NCBI GenBank assembly: GCA_913057175.1
Contig: CAJXNP010000012.1
Span: forward strand, 206,637 to 270,636
Source: an uncultured Cytophagales bacterium
GTDB taxonomy: Bacteria > Bacteroidota > Bacteroidia > Cytophagales > Cyclobacteriaceae
Direction: 5' to 3'
DNA length: 64,000 nucleotides
Under the pieces are notes generated by a model. The model saw only the letters and a program-made list of their open reading frames with translations, had not been told where the DNA came from and did no database searches. The position numbers and the translations under genes were made by a program. Within the stretch, counting starts at the first letter, position 1, and each line of letters begins with the position of its first letter. Shown here piece after piece: positions 43,896-51,425 of the stretch.

Positions 43896-45017
43896 CTACC
43901 CATTACGTTTAGTCTTGTATTGAGAAGGGGTAAGGCCGGTATGCTGTTTAAATAAATTGTTAAAAGTTGACTTGGAATTAAATCCACTGTCGTAAGCTAT
44001 GGAAATAATTGTCAGGTGATCGTACTCCTTGCTCTCAAGCTTTTCAATCGTTGTCCTCAACCGATATTCATTGATAAAAGTAAAGAAGTTTTTTCCAATA
44101 TAGTTGTTCAGCAAAAAAGTCAGGTCATACTTTGAAACATTAATCTTTGAAGAAAGTTCTTCGAGCGTCAACTCTGTATTGAGGAAAGGTTTTTTCTCCT
44201 CCATATAATTAAGAAGTATAGTTTTTAATTCTTCTGCTCTTTCCTGAGGGAACCTGATCTTATGATCACCGTTCACGTCATTGCTTTTAGCATCCGTAAC
44301 CTGAGATTCCTGGGATTGAAAAATTTGCGGTTGTTGCAAGTAGTAGTAGCTGATTGAAAATGCAAGAAGGGTTAAACCAATCTGTGAATACCCGATAATA
44401 TCAAAGCGCTGCTCAAAATTGACAGCGTTTATCAATCCCAGACAGAAATACATTAAAAACAGAATACTGAAAAATAAAACTATAAAAATCAACCAGTTTA
44501 GCCTGGTTTTGTCGATTGGATTGTATCCGATATTCATTACTTTTTTTAGCTCAACTAATTTAATAATTGAAAAAATGGTGTAAATAAGAATGCTTCCAAA
44601 AAAAATCAAACCAACAATAATCCTGATCCATAAATACTGATTCAGTTGAAAATAATTGACTTCGTCGAAACTGATATCATCGTGAAAAAAAAGAAGATAG
44701 CTTAAAAAAACGACTACAAATGGGAGGAAATGAAGTAAATGAATGGTCTCAAACTTTTGCTTGTTTTCAGCTAAGTATTTGGTGTATAAATATAGGAATG
44801 GACCGAAAGTTAATGGAATAATAAAAATTGAAAAATCTGTCTCTGTAGTTATGACGTTTTCTACTTTCATTGCCTGAACAAAAAATCGGATAGCAATAGC
44901 TAGAAGGCAGGTTGCCAGAATAATATCGGCAACAGAAGATTTCCTTTTGGTAAATAAAATTAATGAGGCAAATAACGATTGTGCGAGTCCAATATATAGT
45001 ATAGATTCCTTGATCAT
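43896..45017 (-). CDS. Membrane-bound AraC-family regulator
   Basis: 373 residues. Seven hydrophobic segments (about 5-235, from YIGLAQSLFASLILF to GYSQIGLTLLAFSISYYYL) are followed by a C-terminal AraC HTH domain (about 268-373; LTLEELSSKINVSKYDLTFL and IAYDSGFNSKSTFNNLFKQH, then TGLTPSQYKTK). Such membrane-integral AraC proteins are common in Bacteroidetes; ligands are mostly unknown. It lies 87 bases upstream of the squalene synthase gene on the same strand and divergent from the cyclase operon, so it is the obvious candidate regulator of the sterol module, perhaps sensing a membrane lipid. That role is inference. Confidence 0.85.
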   Translation of the reverse strand: MIKESILYIGLAQSLFASLILFTKRKSSVADIILATCLLAIAIRFFVQAMKVENVITTETDFSIFIIPLTFGPFLYLYTKYLAENKQKFETIHLLHFLPFVVVFLSYLLFFHDDISFDEVNYFQLNQYLWIRIIVGLIFFGSILIYTIFSIIKLVELKKVMNIGYNPIDKTRLNWLIFIVLFFSILFLMYFCLGLINAVNFEQRFDIIGYSQIGLTLLAFSISYYYLQQPQIFQSQESQVTDAKSNDVNGDHKIRFPQERAEELKTILLNYMEEKKPFLNTELTLEELSSKINVSKYDLTFLLNNYIGKNFFTFINEYRLRTTIEKLESKEYDHLTIISIAYDSGFNSKSTFNNLFKQHTGLTPSQYKTKRNG

Positions 45018-45260
45018 CCTCGTCCGTTTATCTCAATTAAAATTTTTAAACCCTTTAAAAAGTTCATCTCTTTAGACATAACAATTTATAGTCACAAATA
45101 GAAAAAACATGTGAATGTTATCTGTCAGCTCAAAAATATAATTTTTTTGCAACAACAATAAATATGGTACGAGTATTTTATCCGGACGTTTGAATATCTC
45201 ATTTATATATAAAAAATATTTTTTAACTCAACTTCGCTTTTAAGCTCTTAAATTTAATTT
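45018..45260. promoter_or_regulatory. Divergent control region of the sterol module
   Basis: 243 AT-rich bases between the AraC gene (minus) and the oxidosqualene cyclase gene (plus). No small gene seen. A weak plus-strand promoter-like pair is TTG at 45190-45192 with TATTTTTT at 45217-45224 (24-base spacing, last base mismatched). AACAT/ATGTT arms around GTGA occur near 45109-45122. Binding sites for the adjacent regulator are expected here but not identified. Confidence 0.4.
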
Positions 45261-47591
45261 ATGAGTATGCTTAGTGATGTACAGGAAACCCAGACCAAGA
45301 GCTCCAGACTTGATAAAAAATACTATTGGTCAAGATGGAAATTGATCTGCCGAGATGGCCGTCAACGCTGGGAATATATTCCGACGATTGAAAACTTTAA
45401 AAATGCGATTCAAGACAAAAGTTATCTTGATAAGATGACTTCATCTTTTGTTTTTGACTCCTCCGATAATCCGAATTCTGCAGATAAGATATACAGGAAT
45501 CAAAAAACCAAACACGAAGAAGTTGAATTCCCGGAATGGTTCAATCATCCTTATAATTTTAAAAATTCATTGATTCAAAATGCTTATAAAGCACGCTTTA
45601 AAGGAATTCACTTTTATCAGCAATTACAGGATGAAGACGGGCACTGGCCCGGAGACTACGGGGGTCCGTTATTTTTGCTTCCAGGATTGATTATCGTGTC
45701 TTACGTTACAAGTACTCCATTCCCTGAACATTTCCAGGTATTGATGAAGCAATACATGCTCAACCATCAAAATGAGGATGGAGGATGGGGCCTGCATATT
45801 GAGGGGGCCTCAACCCTTTTTGGAACAATCTTGCAATATGTAGCGCTCAGACTACTCGGGGTAGATCCGGGTGAAAAAGCCCTGGAACAAGGGAGAAATT
45901 GGATCATATCTAATGGTGGTGCAACAGGAATTCCCTCATGGGGAAAATTTTATTTATCTGTTTTAGGAGTTTATGAATGGGAAGGATGTAATAGTTTGAT
46001 GCCTGAACTTTGGTTATTGCCAAAGTTTCTCAAATTTCATCCATGGAGGTATTGGTGCCATAGTCGAATGGTTTATATGCCGATGTCTTATTGCTATGGA
46101 CATAAGGTGAAAGGCGAAATTACACCTTTGATTCAGGAGATCCGAAAAGAAATCTACGTCGAGAATTACAATGAAATTAACTGGTCAAAGCAACGAAACA
46201 ATGTCTCAGAAACAGACCGGTTTCATGAAACTTCAGGCACATTAAACGTACTGAATGTTCTTTTAAATATTTATGAATCAAGACATTCGACTGCACTGAG
46301 GAAAAAGGCTTTGCAATTTACTTTGGATTACGTTGATGCGGAAGATGAACAAACCGAATATATAGATATCGGACCGGTCAATCAGGTGATCAACTCCTTA
46401 TGCATATGGCATGCATATGGCAATTCATCTGATAAATTCAAAAAGCACGTGGATAGATGGTTTGATTACCTTTGGCTGGCTGAAGATGGAATTAAAATGA
46501 ACGGCTACAATGGTTCTCAACTATGGGATACAGCTTTTGCCGTTCAGGCGATTTTGGAAGATGAGAATTGTGATGCCTTCCAAAAAACCATTCAAAAAGC
46601 CTATGATTACCTTGATCAAAGCCAGGTACGAGAAGAAGTGAAAAAAGGTGATCGTTTCTTCCGGCATCCTTCTGTGGGTGGGTGGCCATTTTCTACCTTG
46701 GACCATGGTTGGCCAATTTCCGATTGCACAGCAGAAGGACTACATGCTGTTTTGAAAGCACACTCATGTCAGGGGCAATATCTGAACATAGAAAACATAA
46801 TTTCAGATGAAAGACTCATTCAAGCTGCTGAATTGATCCTGAGCTTTCAAAATAAAGACGGTGGATGGGCAACCTATGAAAATACCAGAAGTGGTAAATG
46901 GCTGGAATTGCTCAATGCATCTGAAATCTTTGGAGATATCATGATCGATTATTCATACGTAGAATGTACATCGGCTTGTATCCGATCACTTTATGAATTC
47001 CATAAGAACTACCCTGACTACAATCCTGAGACCATTGTAACATCCATTGCAAAAGGTATTCGGTTCATTTTATCAAAACAAAGAAAAGATGGATCGTGGA
47101 TGGGATCGTGGGGAGTGTGTTTTACTTATGGAACATGGTTTGGAGTGGAAGCCCTCTCCATAGGAAGAGAATTAAATTTTGACAACAAAAACATCGATCA
47201 CGCGATAAATGAAGCATGCCATTTCCTCGTTTCCAAACAAAAAAATGACGGAGGATGGGGTGAAACCTATCATTCTTGTGTAAAAGGTGAATACATACAA
47301 AATGACCAATCACAAATTGTAAATAGCAGTTGGGCGCTGCTTTCCCTGTTGGCTACTGAATACCCCCATCAGGAAGTGATTGATAATGGAATTAAATATT
47401 TACTATCCATGCAGGATGAAAATGGAGATTGGCCTCAACAGGATATATCTGGAGTTTTTAATAGAAACTGCATGATCACTTATACCTCATACAGAAATGT
47501 TTTTCCCATCTGGACATTAGGCAGATATTGCATGAAGTATGGGCGAACACTTAAAAACGGACTAAACCAACTAAAAATCAATGGTAATTGA
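45261..47591 (+). CDS. Oxidosqualene cyclase, cycloartenol-synthase-like
   Basis: 776 residues, full length. Cyclises 2,3-oxidosqualene to a tetracyclic protosteroid. The catalytic acid is Asp488 in DCTAE (488-492); squalene-hopene cyclases have DxDD instead. Other sterol-type marks: WPGDYGGPLFLLPGL, NHQNEDGGWGLHIEGAS, WCHSRMVYMPMSYCYG with His267 (matching sterol cyclase His, Tyr in beta-amyrin synthases), YVECTSA, and several QW repeats such as QKNDGGWGET. Product-setting positions are Tyr416 (GYNGSQLWDT), His482 and Ile486 (DHGWPISDCTAE), equal to Arabidopsis CAS1 Tyr410/His477/Ile481; lanosterol synthases have Thr/Cys or Gln/Val. Cycloartenol is therefore the best guess, but parkeol, arborane or mixed products remain possible. 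Overlaps the next gene by 11 bases. Confidence 0.95.
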   Translation: MSMLSDVQETQTKSSRLDKKYYWSRWKLICRDGRQRWEYIPTIENFKNAIQDKSYLDKMTSSFVFDSSDNPNSADKIYRNQKTKHEEVEFPEWFNHPYNFKNSLIQNAYKARFKGIHFYQQLQDEDGHWPGDYGGPLFLLPGLIIVSYVTSTPFPEHFQVLMKQYMLNHQNEDGGWGLHIEGASTLFGTILQYVALRLLGVDPGEKALEQGRNWIISNGGATGIPSWGKFYLSVLGVYEWEGCNSLMPELWLLPKFLKFHPWRYWCHSRMVYMPMSYCYGHKVKGEITPLIQEIRKEIYVENYNEINWSKQRNNVSETDRFHETSGTLNVLNVLLNIYESRHSTALRKKALQFTLDYVDAEDEQTEYIDIGPVNQVINSLCIWHAYGNSSDKFKKHVDRWFDYLWLAEDGIKMNGYNGSQLWDTAFAVQAILEDENCDAFQKTIQKAYDYLDQSQVREEVKKGDRFFRHPSVGGWPFSTLDHGWPISDCTAEGLHAVLKAHSCQGQYLNIENIISDERLIQAAELILSFQNKDGGWATYENTRSGKWLELLNASEIFGDIMIDYSYVECTSACIRSLYEFHKNYPDYNPETIVTSIAKGIRFILSKQRKDGSWMGSWGVCFTYGTWFGVEALSIGRELNFDNKNIDHAINEACHFLVSKQKNDGGWGETYHSCVKGEYIQNDQSQIVNSSWALLSLLATEYPHQEVIDNGIKYLLSMQDENGDWPQQDISGVFNRNCMITYTSYRNVFPIWTLGRYCMKYGRTLKNGLNQLKINGN

Positions 47592-48375
47592 CAGATTAAC
47601 TAAGTTATATGAAAATGAGTTTCAAGGTGTAGATTACAATCCCGAATACGATCAAATCTATCGTTCGGTTAATTATTATCATACCAATGAAGATGAAAAG
47701 GAATTGCTAAGACCTATGTTGTTGCTTCTTTCTTGTGAGATGTTTGGTGGTGATAACCGGCAGGCCCTGAATCCGGCAATTGCTCTTCAAATGTTATACA
47801 ATTCTTCTTTGATTCACGAAGACATCATTGATGAGATTCAGCATCGCAGTAATAGTGAAACTGTCCAGCAAAAGTTTGGCAAGAGTGAAGCCATTATTAC
47901 CGGTGATATTATGTTTATCATTGGCTTTAAGTATTTATCAAATGTAGACGACAAACATTTTCAAAATGTGATGAAGGTCTTTAATCAGACTGCCTCGATG
48001 ATGATTGAGGGCAAACAAATGGAACTGTATTTAAGAGATAGTGAGAATATAAGTCTGGAAAAATACTTAACATGCATTGAATATAAATCTGCCTCTACTT
48101 TTGCCGCTGCCTCAAAAATTGGTGCTATTCTCGCTGACGCTTCAGAAAAAAACCAAAATCTCGTCTATAATTTTGGCAATGACTTAGGAGTAGCTATTCA
48201 ATTAAAAAGAGACTTGAAAAACTATCTGCATTTAAATTTTAAGGAAGACATGGATTTTGAAACGATTATTTGGGAGAAATACCATCAGGCTATGAAATAC
48301 CTGGATGAAATCGATGCCAATGAAAACTTCAAAAAACAATTAATTGAATTAGTAGACTATAAGTTTAAACAATAA
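47581..48375 (+). CDS. Polyprenyl synthetase homologue with degenerate aspartate motifs
   Basis: 264 residues, shorter than the usual 290-330. The trans-isoprenyl-diphosphate synthase fold is clear: ELLRPMLLLLSCEMFGGDNR, LIHEDIIDEIQHRSNSETVQ, KFGKSEAIITGDIMFIIGF. The first Asp-rich motif reads EDIID (Glu80, Asp81, Asp84) instead of DDxxD, and the following RRG reads RSN. The second motif, normally DDxxD, reads RDLKN (Arg210-Asn214) in AIQLKRDLKNY. Those Asp residues bind Mg2+ and the diphosphates, so activity may be lost or altered. It may be a non-catalytic partner (as in heteromeric prenyl synthases) or a specialised farnesyl-PP synthase for this pathway. It starts inside the last codons of the cyclase gene, so it is translationally coupled. 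Confidence 0.8.
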   Translation: MVIDRLTKLYENEFQGVDYNPEYDQIYRSVNYYHTNEDEKELLRPMLLLLSCEMFGGDNRQALNPAIALQMLYNSSLIHEDIIDEIQHRSNSETVQQKFGKSEAIITGDIMFIIGFKYLSNVDDKHFQNVMKVFNQTASMMIEGKQMELYLRDSENISLEKYLTCIEYKSASTFAAASKIGAILADASEKNQNLVYNFGNDLGVAIQLKRDLKNYLHLNFKEDMDFETIIWEKYHQAMKYLDEIDANENFKKQLIELVDYKFKQ

Positions 48376-48415
48376 GAATTACTAAAAGACGTAAAATTTA
48401 TATTAAACCAGATAC

Positions 48416-48973
48416 ATGCAAAAAGAATTAATACTAGTAGATCAAAACGACAAGGTGGTGGGTTTTGGTGAAAAGATGCAAGTTCATCAGGAAGGTCAAT
48501 TGCACAGGGCATTTTCATTGTTTGTGATCAACTCCAATAATCAGCTGCTTTTGCAAAAAAGAGCATATTCCAAATATCACTCTGGCGGGTTGTGGGCCAA
48601 TACCTGCTGTAGCCACCCTCTCAAAGGAGAAAATATTGAAGAAACTATACACACAAGGTTAATGGAAGAAATGGGTTTCGATTGCGAACTAAATCCCTTT
48701 TTTAAATTCCTGTATCGCGTAGATCTGGACAATGGCTTAACAGAATATGAATATGATCATGTATTTTTAGGTAGGTTTGAAGGCGCACCTGATCCTAATC
48801 CTGAAGAAGTCTGCGACTGGAAATGGATGGATATCGACGATTTGAAAATTGACCTTGAAAAAAATCCATCCGCCTATGTTTATTGGATCAAAGCAGCTTT
48901 CGATCAGTTTTATCAAACCTATGTCGATCAAGTAAAAGATCCTGCTTTTGGTATTATCAAACCAAAAAAATAG
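48416..48973 (+). CDS. idi: Isopentenyl-diphosphate delta-isomerase, type I
   Basis: 185 residues. Interconverts IPP and DMAPP. Nudix-type Idi1 marks: metal-binding His24 and His30 (MQVHQEGQLHRAFSLFV), WANTCCSHPLKGE with the catalytic Cys65 and metal His67, and the EYEYDHVFLGRF block with catalytic Glu. The type I enzyme is the one found in eukaryotes and many aerobic bacteria, as opposed to the flavin-dependent type II. It follows the prenyl-synthase homologue after 40 bases and closes the operon, ending at a hairpin terminator. It balances precursors for squalene formation. Confidence 0.94.
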   Translation: MQKELILVDQNDKVVGFGEKMQVHQEGQLHRAFSLFVINSNNQLLLQKRAYSKYHSGGLWANTCCSHPLKGENIEETIHTRLMEEMGFDCELNPFFKFLYRVDLDNGLTEYEYDHVFLGRFEGAPDPNPEEVCDWKWMDIDDLKIDLEKNPSAYVYWIKAAFDQFYQTYVDQVKDPAFGIIKPKK

Positions 48974-49013
48974 ACCAAAGAATTTATCATTCTCGTATTT
49001 TAGAAGAAATTTG

Positions 49014-49042
49014 GGCCTTTGTTTGAAAACAAGGCCTTTTTT
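49014..49042 (+). terminator. Intrinsic terminator at the end of the sterol operon
   Basis: GGCCTTTGTTT (49014-49024) pairs with AAACAAGGCC (49027-49036), one T bulged, followed by six T (49037-49042). The T-run ends exactly at the ATG of the next gene (49043). Confidence 0.78.
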
Positions 49043-49696
49043 ATGCGTACTCTCAAAGAAAAAAATCTAAAGTCTATTTTGTCCTTAAAATATCTCGAAA
49101 ATGATAATATCACTTTTATCGAGACTAAAAAACTGATTTCTACCCCTTTTGAAAAGGAACTAATAAATGTTCTGGAATTACTTGCAGGAAGGAAAGAATT
49201 ACCTGAAACGAGGATAAATGGGTATTTTTTTGAGTCAAGGAAATTTGCCCTGGAATACGATGATCAGTTGTCTTACAACCGGTATCGCTTGAAAACTTTT
49301 CGCTCTGACATCTATCAAAATTTCCCGGGCATCAAACTTGACAAAGTGAGAAACTATTGTAATAAATATGAAAAAGAGTGTTTAAAAAGTGGATCTGCTC
49401 CCGGGCTTTGGACCAATCCGGAAGCAGAAAATTTATTTGGAAAAGCTGAACAACCGGGTGACTTTGGGTTGAATGGAGCCTCCGGATGGAAATTGCGTGC
49501 ATACCAGGATTTTCTAAAAGATATCTATTCGAGGTTTTCTAAGGTGAGGTTATTGAGAATTTCCTGTTGGGATGAAATATTGATCAACAAACAGCTACAC
49601 AAAATTGGAGACTTATTAAATAATCCTTCAGAAAAAACAGCTGAGCATATTTTGAAATTTATCGAGAGAAGAGTGATTAATCTCTACATCGATTGA
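49043..49696 (+). CDS. Unknown protein downstream of the sterol operon
   Basis: 217 residues from ATG 49043. An upstream in-frame TTG at 49019 would place the start within the terminator hairpin, so the ATG is preferred. No signal peptide or membrane segment. The sequence is mixed helical, with a notable conserved-looking centre: SGSAPGLWTNPEAENLFGKA, GDFGLNGASGWKLRAYQDFL. A Tyr/Arg/Lys-rich stretch (YNRYRLKTFRSDIYQNF) precedes it. I do not recognise the family. The terminator directly before it suggests it is not a member of the idi operon, or is read only by readthrough. Its stop abuts the convergent methyltransferase gene. Confidence 0.68.
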   Translation: MRTLKEKNLKSILSLKYLENDNITFIETKKLISTPFEKELINVLELLAGRKELPETRINGYFFESRKFALEYDDQLSYNRYRLKTFRSDIYQNFPGIKLDKVRNYCNKYEKECLKSGSAPGLWTNPEAENLFGKAEQPGDFGLNGASGWKLRAYQDFLKDIYSRFSKVRLLRISCWDEILINKQLHKIGDLLNNPSEKTAEHILKFIERRVINLYID

Positions 49697-50413
49697 TTAC
49701 TGTCCAATCAGAAAAATAGCAGGAACTTTCCCAATCGTTTTCCTTAACTTCTTCCATTTTAGCACGGGCAATGTTAGTATAAATTCGTCCGGCGCTGTCA
49801 GGTTAGCTGCAACACATAGCCTGGTTCCGGGATTGAGAACAGAAATGAGTTCACTCAACATTTTGTCATTTCGATAAGGAGTCTCAATAAAGATCTGGGT
49901 GAAATTTGTTCGCAACACTTCATTTTCGAGGGCTTTAATGGCTCGTTTTCGCTCATGCTTTTCTATTGGCAGATACCCGTTAAAAGTAAATTGTTGTCCA
50001 TTAAAACCGGAGGCCATGAGAGCTAATAACAGTGAAGATGGGCCTACCAAAGGAATTACTTTTATTCCCATTTCATGTGCCAGACCAACCGCAAGAGACC
50101 CCGGGTCGGCTATACCCGGACATCCGGATTCCGACAACACCCCCATATCCGTTCCTGATTGCAAAAACTGAAAATGATCATAAAGCTCTTCTATTTCACT
50201 ATCCTTGTCCAGCTGAATAAAGTGGATCTCATCTATGACTTTATCAATTTTGAGCGAGCTAATAAATCGTCGCGTAGTACGTAAATTCTCTACAAAAAAG
50301 TAATTGACATCTTTGATTACTCGTATGACCTCCTGACTAAGACTAAAATCATGTGTTTCCGGGGCCAAAACCGTTGGAATCAAATATAATTTTCCTTTAT
50401 TAGAATAATCCAT
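49697..50413 (-). CDS. SAM-dependent methyltransferase, tetrapyrrole-methylase/RsmI-like family
   Basis: 238 residues. SAM-binding features of the tetrapyrrole methylase fold: KLYLIPTVLAPE at the start, MGVLSESGCPGIADPGSLAV (RsmI has SDAGxPxIxDPG), VIPLVGPSSLLLALMASGF and FNGYLP. RsmI methylates the 2'-O of C1402 in 16S rRNA, but in Bacteroidetes this shorter branch exists beside a true RsmI and its target is uncertain. The usual C-terminal RsmI extension is missing. Not linked to tetrapyrrole genes here. Confidence 0.83.
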   Translation of the reverse strand: MDYSNKGKLYLIPTVLAPETHDFSLSQEVIRVIKDVNYFFVENLRTTRRFISSLKIDKVIDEIHFIQLDKDSEIEELYDHFQFLQSGTDMGVLSESGCPGIADPGSLAVGLAHEMGIKVIPLVGPSSLLLALMASGFNGQQFTFNGYLPIEKHERKRAIKALENEVLRTNFTQIFIETPYRNDKMLSELISVLNPGTRLCVAANLTAPDEFILTLPVLKWKKLRKTIGKVPAIFLIGQ

Positions 50414-50422
50414 TAGTAAACT

Positions 50423-50644
50423 ATGATGAATAAAAATATGGGAAAACTTCTAATCGCAATAGGAATCGTGCTGATAATTATAGGATTGATCTTTTATTTT
50501 GGAAAAGGACTTCCTTTTGGCAAGCTCCCCGGAGATATCACCGTAAAAAGAGAAAACTTTTCCTTTCATTTTCCCTTAGTAACCAGCCTGATCATAAGTG
50601 CTGTCCTTACTCTGATCTTTTACCTTATTAGCAAATTCAGGTAG
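50423..50644 (+). CDS. DUF2905 family small membrane protein
   Basis: 73 residues with two membrane segments (about 8-28 and 50-70) separated by FGKGLPFGKLPGDITVKREN, whose GKLPGDI is the hallmark of DUF2905. Function unknown. ATGs at 50423 and 50426 are both possible starts. Its 3' end overlaps the convergent hydrolase gene by 8 bases. Confidence 0.85.
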   Translation: MMNKNMGKLLIAIGIVLIIIGLIFYFGKGLPFGKLPGDITVKRENFSFHFPLVTSLIISAVLTLIFYLISKFR

Positions 50645-51404
50645 ATTTATAATTAAGAAATTGGGTGATTGTGTCCATAAGCTCATCCGGTTTATCAGCA
50701 TGCACCCAATGGCCGGCATCTTTTATATGGACAATGACGGGATCAGCAAAGATCTTCTTTATTTCCTCCTTATCGGAATCACCTATGTAATCTGATTTGC
50801 TTCCTCCAACAAATAAAGCAGGAATTGACACCTTCTTTTCCGATAAAGCTTCCCCAACATTCTCGATTTTGTCACTGATAACATCGAGATTAAACTTCCA
50901 GTAATACCCATCGGAATTTCTGCCAAGATTCTTCAAAAGAAATTGACGGACACCCCATTCATCTATGTACTTCTCCAGCTGATCTTCAGCATCAGAACGG
51001 GTCTTTATTGTACTCAAATTGACACTTTTCAATGCATCAATGATCTTCTGGTGATGAACCGGATAATATCTTGGGGCAATGTCTACTACAATGAGCTTGT
51101 TCAAATGGTCAGGGTGCTTTTGTGCATAATTCATTGCTACCTTACCTCCCATACTATGGCCCATTAGATTGAACTTATCCAAATCCAGAGACTCAACTAA
51201 TTCATGAAGATCATCTGCCATGGCTTCATAGTTCCAATCATTACTCTGAGGGGAATTGCCATGATTTCTGAGATCTGGCATTATGACACGATACTCCTCT
51301 CCTAATTTTCTGGCAAACGACATCCAGTTATCAGACATACCAAACAGGCCGTGAAGAATGATAAATGGAAAGTCCTTCCCGGTTTCCCTGTAGTATAATT
51401 TCAT
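50637..51404 (-). CDS. Alpha/beta-hydrolase, YbfF-like esterase
   Basis: 255 residues. FIILHGLFGMSDNWMSFARK provides the oxyanion loop, GHSMGG contains the nucleophile Ser84, and the C-terminal DAGHWVHADKP carries the catalytic His. The cap region and overall length fit YbfF-type acyl esterases. Substrate unknown; cytoplasmic (no signal peptide). Downstream, on the same strand, of the large propeller/barrel gene by 21 bases, so probably cotranscribed. Confidence 0.86.
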   Translation of the reverse strand: MKLYYRETGKDFPFIILHGLFGMSDNWMSFARKLGEEYRVIMPDLRNHGNSPQSNDWNYEAMADDLHELVESLDLDKFNLMGHSMGGKVAMNYAQKHPDHLNKLIVVDIAPRYYPVHHQKIIDALKSVNLSTIKTRSDAEDQLEKYIDEWGVRQFLLKNLGRNSDGYYWKFNLDVISDKIENVGEALSEKKVSIPALFVGGSKSDYIGDSDKEEIKKIFADPVIVHIKDAGHWVHADKPDELMDTITQFLNYKST

Positions 51405-51425
51405 ATTTAAATTTAAACGTGTGAA

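Noticed and set aside
45261..47591. Squalene-hopene cyclase
   Set aside because: The catalytic motif is DCTAE, not DxDD, and the sterol-type His267 and YVECTSA are present; an epoxidase gene supplies the oxidosqualene substrate.
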